Assembly (NCBI GenBank): GCA_021234155.1
Contig: JAJEKV010000025.1
Location: 5,501,310 to 5,565,309 of the forward strand
DNA from: Isoetes taiwanensis
Taxonomy: Eukaryota; Streptophyta; Lycopodiopsida; Isoetales; Isoetaceae
Direction: 5' to 3'
Length of the DNA stretch: 64,000 bases
Of the stretch, positions 9,700 to 21,153 are shown in pieces. The position numbers and the translations under genes are program-made. The notes below the pieces were generated by a model, which searched no databases, was not told the origin of the DNA, and saw only the letters and a list, made by a program, of their open reading frames with translations. The first letter of the stretch is position 1. Each line of letters begins with the position of its first letter.

Positions 9700-12281
9700 G
9701 TTCTTGGAGACCAAGAGCAAAGCACTGACCATGTTCCCAAGGTACTAACTTGATAGGATCCTCAAGCCTCCTAAAAGTGGGAAAAATTTTTTTCCTCACC
9801 TTGTAGTTATGCTAAGCTAGTAACAATTAAGGGAATTGGAATTTAACAAGATTAAAAAAAAATGAGCCAAAATTTTCCAGGGGGTTCACAACCGCCACCG
9901 GTCGCAAAACTAACTTTTTTGTTTTGAAGCTGAGGCTAAGTCAGGAGACATCGAAGTCAAGAACACCAAAACATGATGAATTTGAGATAAATAATGTGGT
10001 AAGGCTAATTCTAAGATAGGAATTAGTTAGAATAGCATGTTTTAATTACCTAAAAACCCTAGAAATATGAGATTCACCAAATTGCTACCGTCCAAAACTA
10101 AACATTAGTATTGGAACGAGGCTAAGTCGTGGAGACCAATAGGTAGAAAAAGTCCTAAATAAGTATAAGTTTTAGATAAATTGGTGCCTTAGCATGTTAA
10201 ATGCAGCAACTTGAGTTTTGACCTAAAATTCCCAAGCTATAAATAGATGTAGAACCCACTCATTTTTTTCAGTCAAGCCCTAGAAATCCGCTCTTCCCAA
10301 CCTTAGGGCGATCTTTCTCGGCGCTATCCATTGACGACCGTGAAAACATGGCCCCAACCAAACAGTATCAAGGAAGCTGCCGCCAAAGCAAACCACCGCC
10401 AATCGGTGACGTAGATCATTCGAAGATGCTTCGTGAGAGGCTCGCAAGGGGGATCGTCACGGACGAAGAGAGCAAGACACCTCTCGATTTGATCGATGTC
10501 TTCAAACACAGGTGGGAGGACGAGGCCACATCACCAAACTCCATGGACGCAATTTGTGACGAGGGGAGGTGTATGAGGAGATAGAGAGGGAGATCCGCAG
10601 CAGAACAAGGTACCATTCGACAAGACCCACGGAAATCCTCGAAAGTGATGAGCAAGTGACGGCCCGAGCTACCGAGGTAGCACTTTAGAAGATTCATCGA
10701 AGTTTGAAATGCTGTAAGAGAAGGGAAGACAAAAAAAGAGGAAAAGGAGGAAGAGGAACAAAAGGCAAAGCAGTAAGAAAAGAAGAAAAAAAAGGGGAAG
10801 TTCGTGGGCCTTCCAAGATAAGGAGAACGTAAGGATCACTCACAGGAAGAGGCCAAACCCAAATATTATCATTATGAGCGTAACCCGACGAACCCCAAAC
10901 CCCTTCCGGGACGACTTTTTCGATGAAGACTTCAACCCTAACGCCGCAGTGGAAGTTTTCCAAGCACCCAGCGACGAAAGGTGAAGTACCCGAAAGCAGC
11001 CGGCACCGAGCAACCCCACCAAGACCAAGTGCGTAAGCCCCCAATACCCTATGGGATAGAAAGAAGCAACCACCTAATTCGCCCGAAGCCTACGCCACCG
11101 GCTGGTGAAGATTTATGAGAGGAAGATGAGAGAGCACGAGGCCTACATGAAGAAATGGGAGGCCTATAAATAAATATTATGAAGAAAAACAGTTAAGTTC
11201 ATCGAGGGAGGGCTAATTAAATCAAAGAAACCCTAAGGCCGCCACCACCGGGCCCTGTTCCTTCCGCCACCCGTGAAGAAAGCGGATAGAAGGAGGTGGA
11301 GAGAAGAGCGCTAAGGAGATTAGACACTTCCAAATATGCAGCTTCGGCCTCCTAATCCCCGCGCCCCCTTCTGCCTGGTTGCGAAAGTTATGCGTGCCTA
11401 TAGAATGCACTTTAGAGTCACGCATTTAGGCGCCGCTAGCAATGCAAGAGGCGGTCGAGGCAAAGATAGTGCAACATTTTGAAGATTCAATGCCTGCACT
11501 ATCCACTTTAAAGGGTAACCTTAATGCGATAAGACATGAGTCTTATAACCGCATTAAGGGAGAACGCCTTAGAAACTTTTTGTTGTAAATAATTAAAAAT
11601 TTTGTAATATAGAGCAATTTTGTCTAATTTTGATGACATAAACTTGACTAATTAGAGCAAATTAATAAGTTTTAGCTTTATTTCAAGAAAATAGGACATT
11701 TGGGAGCCGAGACATGATGTTCACAGCTCACCGTCAGCAAAACAAAAAGTTAGGATTGAAGCCGGTAGCAAGCCGTGAGACCTCACCAAACTTGACCAAA
11801 ACAGCTCCAAATCCACCAAATAAGGGGTCGATTCCCCAATTTGATGAGCCCATCACCCTTACACCATTAGTTTACCCAAATTGACACCTTTAATCGAAAA
11901 TGGGACTGATGTTCACAATTCGCCGTCAAAAAACAAAAGTTAGGATTGAAGCGAGGCGCAAGTCGCGGAGACCTCTACCAATTCTTCACCAGACTTGTTA
12001 AAGTCACCTTCAACCCATCGCAGATAGCATCTTTTAGGTAACCTAGCCTTGTTCAAGCATCTCCTATAGTCCTCAAACTCCTATTTTGACCTCGATAGGC
12101 TAGAATTACCCAACCCTAGGAAATTTTCAAGTCATCCAAAAATTAGGGTTTTCCCTTTTTATAAATAGACCCCTCACTTCTCCCGAAAGCACCCTACAAA
12201 TCAAGCCCTGCCCTTCTAGCCGATTTCCCAACTCCCCGAGGCTCTTTGCAACCATTTGTTACCTTCTTCCGCAATTAATCA
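9700..12281 (+). other. Leader region with two TATA-like units and dispersed repeats
   Basis: This 2.6-kb internal stretch has no clear polyprotein frame. TATAAATA occurs at 10238-10245 and 12160-12167. Each is followed by a related block (TCAAGCCCT, then CTTCCCAACC or TTCCCAACT) and by an ATG about 100-120 bp on (10348 and 12282). Degenerate copies of a block with GTTCACA, CAAAA, TTGAAGC and GGAGACC lie near 9890, 10090, 11715 and 11910. It looks as if the leader has been duplicated. Confidence 0.5.
10348..10584 (+). CDS. Short ORF in the element leader, possible gag N-terminus remnant
   Basis: 78 codons from ATG (MAPTKQYQG...). The product is hydrophilic with acidic and basic patches and has no zinc knuckle. 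It lies about 100 bp after a TATA-like site and inside the Ty3-type element. I do not recognise it. It could be the start of a duplicated or captured frame. It is not supported as an independent host gene. Confidence 0.3.
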   Translation: MAPTKQYQGSCRQSKPPPIGDVDHSKMLRERLARGIVTDEESKTPLDLIDVFKHRWEDEATSPNSMDAICDEGRCMRR

Positions 12282-15200
12282 ATGGCAACTTCTGATTTCC
12301 GTAGATGGTACAGCCAGCCGGGCCATGCCGAGGTCGACGTCACCAAATCTTCCAGATTTTAGAAGGAGGTAGACGCCCAAGCAACCTTGCACGCGACCCC
12401 AGCTTATAGTAGAGTCCCTGATCGAAGTTCCAAGCTAGGGTAGAAACCAGCGCTAGTGCAACTCCCTCCTTGTATAGGATATTTTGTTCCTAGACAGCCC
12501 TCAAGAAAGATTAGACGATGTCCCTAACATCGCCAAATACCTCACAAACAAAGCGCACAAGCACACTGAGCCAATGGTCCTAACGTCCACCAGACCAAGT
12601 ACTTCTCAACACACCGCCTCGCAATCTTTCTCACCCACCGCGTCGAGAACATTGTGGGGAAACCTCTATTCCCCCATGGACGTGGATCCATTAGCCGTGA
12701 AGCAGAGAACAACGGCCTCACACGATGAAACAATGGAGCGAAGGGAAGGAAGAAGACTCCTGATGAACAGAACTGAGGAGGAGGAAGATTCATGTTGAGC
12801 TCACCCGCCAGAGGGAGCAAAATGACAAGCAAGAGCGGAGTGGCAAGACTTCGAAGAAGCTTCTGCAGACTCGAGTCGCTACACCCCTCTAAGTTAGGGC
12901 ATCACAAGCCCGCTCCCATTATCGCCGAAGGTGAGGAGTTTCTACTCCCGAAATGACATTCAAAACTCCCGAAAGTGCGTGGAAAGGGAGTAACCGACCA
13001 AGAGTTGCCGCACCAACTCCGGAACCGACTTGACGACTTCATCGTCACCGAGGAGAGTCCGACTCCTCCAAGTAAGGGAAGCCGACACTTACATCGAGAG
13101 TTTACCTCCTACATCCAAGCCTACAAAGAACATCGCGATCATGGAGGCGCATAAGGCCGAGAACAAGCTACCGGGACGGAGGAAGAGTTCCTGCTCTCCA
13201 ACGTGATGGGGATCCGCTATGCGACTCAAACATCCTAACGGGCAAGCTCGCCCGCTAAAGACCTCCCGATAGGACAGCTTTACTCGACCTCGTGGAGGGC
13301 TTCAAAGAAACAGCCAATGACTACGTGGAGCTCACCACTGGAGGTTGATGATTTCGAAGCGCACACCGCAGCCGATACCGAGTGGCCGAGGACCCATCTC
13401 GCAACGATGTGTCATTACGCTATTACCCCATTGTCGGGATGGATGGAAGAATAGCGGCATCCAATCGCAAGTTCACCCCCGCAGGCGGTGAAGGAGTATC
13501 GCTCGATTGCACTCTCGTGATTCTACCGGCATGCACTAAGCTACCCCCAACACCGAAAGTATGCAATCCTCGGTGAAAAGAGCGGTAGCACTCGACGCCT
13601 TCGACTTCGCCATACCTTACAAAGCGGCAGCAAGACCGCCGCGATGCGCCTTACACCTCCCAATCGCAGAGATAGAAGATTTAGCAAGAGCATTACAGGG
13701 TGGATTCCAGCCAATGTCTTAGGAACTTGGGCCATTCAGTGGGAAATGCCCAAGTGAAAAGTTCTTGAGGATAATCCATCTTACCTAAGATCAACGTAAA
13801 TGATTAGCAAAAGAGTTGCAAGTTCTTGTATTAGTGTAATATAAAAATATAAATATAACATTCTCTTGCACTATAAATGTTTTGTTGATATATTTTGTGT
13901 CCCCTCAACCATGCCAACAAACATAAATAAAGCAAGAAAGCAAGGAAAACTAACCATGTAGATATGAACCACTTGTGTATGCACAGAGGCCCCGAGCGCC
14001 AGAGAACGCATAACCGCATGAACTTACAGTGGGAACGGGTAGTTCTCCCAAAGCACACGCAAGCAAGAAACCCGCTTTTGAAGAATTTGGACAAATGACC
14101 CTTAAGAAGAAATATCGCAAATGAGGACGGACCTCGAAAGCGTGATAAAGGCTTTGCTAGCCGCATGCTGTGAGCAGTGTTCTGCGGTAACGCCAACCGC
14201 CGCAAGCAAGCATCACGGAGAAACGTAGAGACAAGAAGAGGAGCAAGAGAGGAAGGTCCCCCAAATTTTGGACTCCTCCTCGACTAAGCTCGATTCGCAC
14301 CGGACTCGAGGAAGAAGAAGAGCGTAACCAAGTCCGAAAGGCATCTAAAGGCGTAGGAACCACCCGAGGGACGGCATAAAGGGACACAAGAACCTCCTCG
14401 ACCACCGTAAGAAAGTAGACTCGTGATTGGGAAATGCTTTGAAGGCCGTGAAGCTCGAGCAATTCTCAAAGCGAGAAAAGCGTCGCATGGAAGCGTAGGC
14501 TTGGCTTGACGAGATGAGCTAATACGCAATGCCTATGGTATGAAGGATAAGGATAAAGGCGGGTGGCAACAAATAACCCCGGGGAGCAAAGACGATTTGG
14601 TGGAAGGGCTATGCCAAGGCTCATGGCTTAAGCAGGGATGCTTGCGTGTTCAAGAAGTTTGCTAAAGCCTTCGCCGCCATTATGTCCCAAGAGAGCACAA
14701 GTCCAAGATGATGCAAAGAAGCTTCTACAAAGGCGCAAAGAAGGCAACAAGTCAAGATTTAAATACACAGGGAATTTATGAGGCTAAGGTCAGATGTGCC
14801 AAAGTTAGGAGAGAAGCACGCAGCGGGAAAGCTACATTGAAGGTCCTCAATGAGGAGATCCGGGCAAAGTTTGTAAGGGCAATAAACCCAAGAACAAGAT
14901 CGGGTTTGAGTCCAAGGCAATAAGTTTGGTAGGAACAGACCTCGAATAGTGGGCGAGGCAAAGAAGATTACCAAGATAAAGGCAAGGCAAAGAAAGCGCC
15001 AAACCGAGAACAAACCCAGACTGCAAATTTAGAGCCCCATATAGTGGCAATCAAGGGAAGCAAAGCAGAGAAGAAGCGTGTATCTTTCAAAGACAAACAG
15101 AAGGGTCAAACTACTCCAAAGCAAGGCGATCCTTTCAGCCATGCCATGCCCAAGGAGAAGAGACAGAGTGCATAGAAAAGCAGCTTTTGTTTCAGTGTTT
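12282..15200 (+). pseudogene. Gag-like region, degenerate
   Basis: It starts at the second ATG (MATSDFRRWYSQ) after the TATA-like site at 12160. Charged, Arg- and Glu-rich fragments occur in all three + frames up to about 15.2 kb, for example at 14708-14923. The position between primer-binding site and protease is where gag belongs. I could not find a clear CCHC knuckle; CHECSAS near 15240 is only a possible trace. Too many frameshifts are present to define residues or domain limits. Confidence 0.45.
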
Positions 15201-15414
15201 CCACCAAAGTGCCATAGAACAAATGAACCCGCCCATATGTCATGAGTGCAGCGCCAGCGAGTTGGGAGATTGGGACACTTTTGATCGACGACGACGGCGA
15301 GGAGGCCCGGCGACTACATTCGTGGGTGAGTGTCATATCTTTGCCGCAATAGATACTGAGCAAGCAGAGAGCCAAGAAAAGTAATTTCCACAAGGGAAAG
15401 GCCAAGGCCAAGTC

Positions 15415-15680
15415 ATTTATAGTCCTAATAGATTCGGGAAGTAGCCATAACTTTGCATCTCCCGAATGGTTCAAATGTTGAAGTTGAAACCATTAAAGTC
15501 AAAGCCAAGGCCCGTTGTCTTAGCAAGTGGAGCAAGAAGGCGTATCTACAGTAAAAGAATCAACTTTGACATCGACTTTGTCGGGATTAAGATCCGCATG
15601 GGGGCGGAGGTAATGGGCATCGGCAATACGAATTTGATAATAGGTATGGAGTACCTTGACCAGCAGGGCCATTATTGATT
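15415..15680 (+). pseudogene. Retropepsin (aspartic protease) domain remnant
   Basis: DSGSSHNF at 15431-15454 is the active-site motif of Ty3-type proteases (D[ST]G). After a frameshift, the frame at 15466-15678 continues with GIKIRMGAEVMGIGNTNLII then GMEYL, matching the usual C-terminal part (ILGMDWL). The enzyme would cut the Gag-Pol polyprotein during particle maturation. One break separates the catalytic motif from the second half. Confidence 0.75.
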
Positions 15681-16078
15681 GTGGAAAGCGGAAGGTGACC
15701 TTCCCAACACCGACGGCAAGATCATTGAGATAACGTAAAGAAGTTGTTCCCATCATGCAAAGGTGTATGTCTTCTAAACGGCTGTTCAAGTGCATCAAGA
15801 GTGAGCGTGTAGCATACATCTTCAAGCTTGAGATTAGCGAAATGGAATTGGAAGGAAGCAAAGAAGACAAGATGCTTCGCCAAGTTGCCGGTGGCAAATA
15901 GCTAAGTTGATCACGAGTTCCACGATCTCTTTCCGTGATGAGATCAAGCAGCTCCCTCCTTATAGGGGGAGTCGAAGCAGATAGCACTAGAACCGTGAAC
16001 AAAGCCCACAAGCAAGGCTCCATATAGAATGACAACGCAGAATTGTCTGAGCTAAAGAAGCAATTTGCAGGAGCCGCC

Positions 16079-16700
16079 GACCTAGGTTTCATTAGACCTA
16101 GTGTCTCGCCGTTCGAGCGCCCATTCTTTTGTCAAGAAGAAGGATGGATCTTTGAGGATGTGCATAGACTATAGACAGTTGAATAAGCACACCATTAAGA
16201 ACAAGTATGCGCTTCCAAGATCGATGACTTGATGGATCAGCTTCAAGGAGCAAAGATCTTCCAAAATTGACTTAAGGTCGCTATCATCGATAAGGATAAA
16301 GGAGGAGGATATCCACAAGACCGCCTTCGTGACGCCGTATGGGCATTACGAAGTTCACGGTGATGCCTTTCGCTTATCAAATGCCCAACGCTCATGAGGC
16401 TCATGAACGATATCTTCGTGGGAGTTCCCGGACACCTTTGTGATTGTTTTCTTTGATGACATTTTGGTGTATAGCGCATCCCTTGAAGGGCACGGCAACA
16501 CTTGAGAAGGGTGCTAGAGAAGTTGAGAAGACACCGGTTATGCGCCAAGTTGTCGGCGCCACTTCGCAATGCAGAAGGTGGAATACCTTGGTCATGTGAT
16601 CTCGGCAGAAGGCATCTCGACGGACCCCGCCAAGATTGAAGCAAATGATTCGGTGGTCGGCGCCAAGAATGTGCACGAGGTCAAGTTTTCTGCCTAGCAG
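16079..16700 (+). pseudogene. Reverse transcriptase domain remnant
   Basis: Blocks in order, scattered over + frames: [22 protein letters not shown] (about 16170-16215), MDQLQGAKIF, TAFVTPYGHYEV, RLMNDIF and then VIVFFDDILVYSA, with the FFDD catalytic pair at 16449-16460. This is the standard Ty3-type block order. At least five frameshifts break it; the stretch between the palm motifs PFGL and AP.TF has lost bases. Confidence 0.85.
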
Positions 16701-16859
16701 GGTACTACAGTGAAGTTCAGAAAAGAACTTTGTTAAGATAGCAGCCCCAAGCTAACGCACCTAACGAGGGCGAGAAGGTGAAAGATTGGGTAGAGCATTG
16801 GCACAAGAAAGCCCAAAAGGGGTTTGAATTGTTGAAGGAAGCTTTAACAAAAAGCCCCA

Positions 16860-17260
16860 GCCTTAACCCCTCACGGACCGGAGAAGGATAAGCTTGTAGC
16901 AACAGATGCAGTAAGATAGCTACAAAGTGCGGGCTTATGCAAGAAGAACGCGGTGGTAGCGATGATTCCGTGAAGATGAACGACGCCGAAGACGCCGCTA
17001 CCCAACGCACGATCGAATTGCTTGCGCTGTCGTATGCTTAAGAATATGGAGGCACTACCTCTTGGGAAGGAAGTTCCAATTGATACCGACCATCGAGCCT
17101 CCAATATGTATTCACGCAACCACACCTCAATCTGAGGCAAATGGAGATGGATGGAGTTCCTCGAGGAATACGACTTTGATATAGTCTACAAGCCGGGAAG
17201 CTCAATGTGGTAGCAGATGCGCTTTCAAGGCACCCCCGACAACTAGAGTGCATTGCAACG
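16860..17260 (+). pseudogene. RNase H domain remnant
   Basis: The closing block of Ty3-type RNase H is clear: FTQPHLN, RQMEWMEFLEEY-like sequence, then KPGKLNVVADALSRHP near 17190-17240, distributed over two frames. It follows RT directly and precedes the integrase, as in Ty3 elements. Confidence 0.75.
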
Positions 17261-17379
17261 CAATTTCAACGCTTCCAAATGACTTTGGTAAGAAGATTGA
17301 AGAGTCCTTGCCAATGGATGTGGATTTCGAAGTATGGGTAAGCCTCTAAGGGAGGCTAGAACAGATAAAGAACGGAGGC

Positions 17380-18200
17380 CTTCAAGCATTATAAGAAGGA
17401 AGGCAACCTTCTATACCATAAGAACAAGTTGTGCGTACCGAATCATCGGGTGTAAGGAAGTTGATCCTCCATGACACGCACAAAACAGCCCAATAGCCGG
17501 GCATGCGATTCATGAAAACATATTTCAAAGTCGCGCAAGAGCCTATTATTGGCCGGGAATGAAGAAGCAAATAGCTCGCTACATCAAGGAATGTCGCTTA
17601 TGCCGCCAGACGAAGGCGCAGCGGCTTAATTCAGGGGCATTAGAGCCATTAGCGCTGCCAAATGCTAAGTGGGAGGTAATCAGCATGGATTTCATCACGA
17701 CTCCCAAGAACAAATGAGGGCAAGGATGCCTTGATGGTAGTGGTCGACAAGTTGTCAAAGATGGCACATTTTGTGCCTTGCGGGACCACGATACACGACT
17801 ATGGATACAAAGAAAGCTCTTCACCAAAGAGATCTTCGTGCTTCATGGCATGCCAAGGGAGATTATCTCCTACGAGATCCGAAGTTCATGAGTGCCTTTT
17901 GGCAAGACCTCTTTGCGACAATTCGCACCAAGCTATCCATGAGCACGGCGTATCATCCTCGAGACGGATGGCGGACGGAGCGGACCAACAGATCTTAGAA
18001 GACATGCTACCAAACTATGTCCGAATAAGCAAAGTATGTGGGAAGAATTTATTCACTTGGTGGAGTTTGCATACAATAGCACCAAGCAGAATCGTCCCAA
18101 ATGTCGCCATTTATGATCAATTATGGCTATCGCCTAACTCCGTACACTTGGCACAACCCCGTCAAAAGTAGAAGTTTCGCAGCCAGATGTTGGCCGATAT
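17380..18200 (+). pseudogene. Integrase domain remnant
   Basis: HHCC zinc region at about 17470-17620: HDTHKT, GHAIHENIFQSRARAYYWPG and CRLCRQTKAQR. DDE core: first Asp in SMDFITTPKN (about 17685), second in a DPKFMSAFWQDLF block (about 17875), and Glu in TERTNRSLEDML (about 17975-18005). EFIHLVEFAYNSTKQN follows, as in related elements. The product would join element cDNA to the chromosome. Frameshifts fall between each block. Confidence 0.85.
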
Positions 18201-18439
18201 CACGGCAGCTTCGTGGAAGAGGTTCGAGGGTATCCGCTAGCGCAAAAGTCGACAAAAGAGCATCGCCGATAAGCATCGAATCCAAAGAGAGTTCAAAGTT
18301 GGAGATGATGTATGGCTCAAGATAAAGGTGAAGCAGCGGCTCAGATTGGCAATTGCAAGAAGCTTGCTCCAAGGTGGGCTGGACCCTTCGGAATAATCAA
18401 GAGAGTAGGTAATCAATCCTACAAGTTAGAATTGCCAAA

Positions 18440-18780
18440 GACACCTAAAGATTCATAAGGTCTTCCACGTGAGTTTGTTGAAGAAGCATACTCCAAATCC
18501 ATTTGTTTTTGGACACTCCAACGTTGTTGGAAATGACGGAGGAGCAGCTGGAAATAGTTCCGAAATGATTCTTGATAAAGCTTTCAAGAAGACAAGGAGG
18601 TCGGAGTTCCTCCAATACTTGGTCAAGTGGAAACACTTGCCGCTGGAAGACGCCACGCGGGTACTTAAGAAAGATTTAGTAAAGCAAGTACCCACAATTT
18701 ATGGAGCAATGGGACGGCAAGGTCATCTCCAAGAAATCGGCCTCGGGCATGTCGATTTGTGTAGGTTAATTCTTGTATAG
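18440..18780 (+). pseudogene. Polyprotein C-terminus with chromodomain-like tail
   Basis: VSLLKKHTPNPF (the usual KVFHVSQLK.. block after integrase) leads into a frame open from 18469 to 18780. It ends with QYLVKWKHLPLEDATRV, which matches the conserved YLVKWKG.P..DATWE core of chromodomain tails in chromoviruses. Such tails bind histone marks and steer insertion to heterochromatin. The residue after VKWK is His where Gly is usual. The Trp after DAT is Arg. Confidence 0.7.
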
Positions 18781-19600
18781 ATTAATCTCGATGCAACCCA
18801 TGCTTGGTATGGATCGCATCGTTGTTACCGGCGATGAGACCACTACGGTGATCTCTAGGGCGTGGTGTAATGTCAATGTAGGCATGACCGCGTTTCGCTT
18901 GGGCGAAAGTGGAAGGTAGATTAGAAAAGTCTACTGTCCCACTAAGTAGACGACCTCGAGAGAAAAGAGGTCATTAAGGAATGCATTGATAGGAAAGCAC
19001 CTTTAGCCCCATATATGTTTTGATAGGAGGAATCCATCCTTCACGCCCCACGAAAGGATATCCTCCACCGGGCAACTAGAGGTGTAGGCATGAGTGGCAT
19101 ATAGGCATATGGCTTATCTCCACGCCATTATGGAAGATTCATCCTCTTCCTACGGAGATTAGCCATGCATTCATGTAGATAGGTGGGTTGGTCACCATAT
19201 AACCAAAATTTATTAAAAAATTAAAACGGTACTAACGTAGTGTCGACTGCGGGCCAAAGAGAGCTCCTGAGGGCAAGGAGGTCGAAGACGAAGACTTGCA
19301 ACACAAGTTTTGTTGGAATGTGTTGCAAGGAATGAAGAGTACCCCGGACAATAATTATAGATATGAAATGTTGAAATTTTGTCTAACTTAAGATAGTGAA
19401 TAACTTGTTAATGGTGTTATGAATTGATAAGTATTTCATAATATAATGACGTAATAATGTTCTAAAAATAATTACCTTAGAGTAATCGTGATAAATGTAT
19501 AAAGATTATATTGTAGGCATCACGCTGATTGCGGAGGTTGCGTGTTAGGAAGATCCCAAGGTGGGGAGACCCCACGATGCGCCAGACAAAGATCATTTCA
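18781..19600 (+). other. 3' non-coding region of the Ty3-type element
   Basis: No coding region. AT-rich sequence between the polyprotein end and the polypurine tract. Confidence 0.6.
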
Positions 19601-19614
19601 AGGTGGGGAGAATG
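19601..19614 (+). promoter_or_regulatory. Polypurine tract of the Ty3-type element
   Basis: AGGTGGGGAGAATG directly precedes the 3' LTR start TGACGTTC. This is the expected position for plus-strand priming. A second AGGTGGGGAGA lies 43 bp upstream. Confidence 0.8.
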
Positions 19615-21153
19615 TGACGTTCCCAGCCACGATATACCCTCCGGGGCGTACATTGTAATCGCCACGCCACGCTGCATACCACCACCCATTGACGGTACGC
19701 CAACGGGATAGCCGTAAGTAGCCCTAGGGGGCAACTTGCTAGAGTGTTCATATATTATTAATGTGCACATGTGCACATTAATGAGGGCACACCTTTCCAT
19801 GTTGGCATATTTTGCCACCTAGCCACTAAAGGCAAGTGGGGCCTTTCCACTTATCCCACATGCCAAATTGGGTAATTGGAAACCCTAGCCTAAACCCCAT
19901 GTCTATTTAGGGTAGGAAAACCCTAGCTTGCTAGTTTTTCGCCCTTAGGGTTTTAGAGCTCGGGCTTTGGCTGCCCCAGAGCCAAAACCGCCCCCGACGG
20001 CCTTGCTTAATTGGCGCCATCGGTTTCCCTTGATCATTTCCAGATGGTTGAACTCAAAGTCAGGAGGAGCCACTCAAGGATCAGTGTTTGGTCGATTTAA
20101 TAGCTTAAACCGCCTTCTAGTCATAGAATCGGTAGGTTTAGACTATTAAATTGCCCATAGTAGCTATCTAGATCTTAGATCTCGACACTAACTAAAGAAC
20201 CTAACTCTATGATTAGATCTAGTTCTTTAGCTCTTCTCGTGATATATTTGGATGATGTATTTCGTGAACTCCTTTGTATTGGGAAGGGGGTAGAGGCCCT
20301 AAAGCTTGTAGTTGATGCTCCTAGAGTAGCCTCCCTAGCACACCGTAGATTCGCCTCAGTGCAAGAGCCACACCGTTGTGGGTGAAGGGGCCGACCGCTA
20401 AGAAGGAGATTCATGTCTCGATTCTTGAACGATCCCCCGGTGTGTAAAGCCTACCGGGGATCATTGTGACTAGGTCTGATGGCTTACCACCGAAAGCGGT
20501 AAGGCATGGGCTCGACACACCCGAAGTGGTGTGTACACTTTCCAATGGGTTCACCGGTCTGAGGCAAAGGCCCTCTAGTCACCTTGAGTTAGCATGTAGA
20601 TCTCTCGAGGGAGGATCCCTACCGCCCCATCGGGCGGGAGGATGAGACCCAGAATAGCCCCTTCGGCTATGCATCCGGCTGGCTGATCCCCCGACACTTT
20701 TCAACCTACTCCATCAAAGTGTGCAATGTGGGGGGGCGGATGGAGTGGACAACCCTATGCCATGTTCTTATGCCGCCCAAATCCATTGCCATGAATTCTG
20801 TCCCTAACGAACTCCTTGAGACCCCAAGCCGTCCATCATCCTTTGAGTCTCAGCCTTGGGTAGAATCCCCTATGTGATGTGCTGATCTTTGTCTATGCAG
20901 AGATATGAGGAGGACCATCCTTCGAGATGGTCGGGATGTTGATGTATGTGCTCTTACGACATGTATGTTTTGCGCCCGCAGCCTAGGTAGGCCCCTGAGG
21001 GAGACGGGGTAGAATGACACCTTCACTCTTCCCACTTTGAGACTCGCTACGGGTGCAAAGATATGTGGAGGGCCTTGTATCGAGATGGAGCTGGTGTGGG
21101 GAAGAACTCTTTTGTATACGGTGAGTGCAATCGTATACGAGTAGGGGACGTCA
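19615..21153 (+). repeat. 3' LTR of the Ty3-type element
   Basis: Begins TGACGTTC and ends GGGGACGTCA, so the LTR tips form the inverted repeat TGACGT/ACGTCA. Homologous to 8147-9681. Differences are dominated by 1-4 base gains and losses, often near CCGG, CAG or CTG. Confidence 0.9.

Larger units (their letters stand above)
8147..21153 (+). mobile_element. Ty3/Gypsy-type LTR retrotransposon, probably chromovirus, defective
   Basis: Two LTRs (8147-9681 and 19615-21153) enclose about 9.9 kb. Order on the + strand is primer-binding site, leader, gag-like region, protease, reverse transcriptase, RNase H, integrase, chromodomain-like tail and polypurine tract. Protease before RT and integrase after RNase H is the Ty3 order. 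Every domain is broken by indels, so it cannot make its own proteins. At 13 kb with 1.5-kb LTRs it is large; the extra length lies in 9.7-15.4 kb. No exact 5-bp target duplication is visible (CCCGT left, CAACC right). The LTRs differ by many small indels, so insertion is not recent or the sequence is noisy. Confidence 0.9.

Noticed and set aside
8830-9799. Several ORFs within the 5' LTR
   Set aside because: LTR sequence is non-coding. The same frames are disrupted in the 3' LTR.
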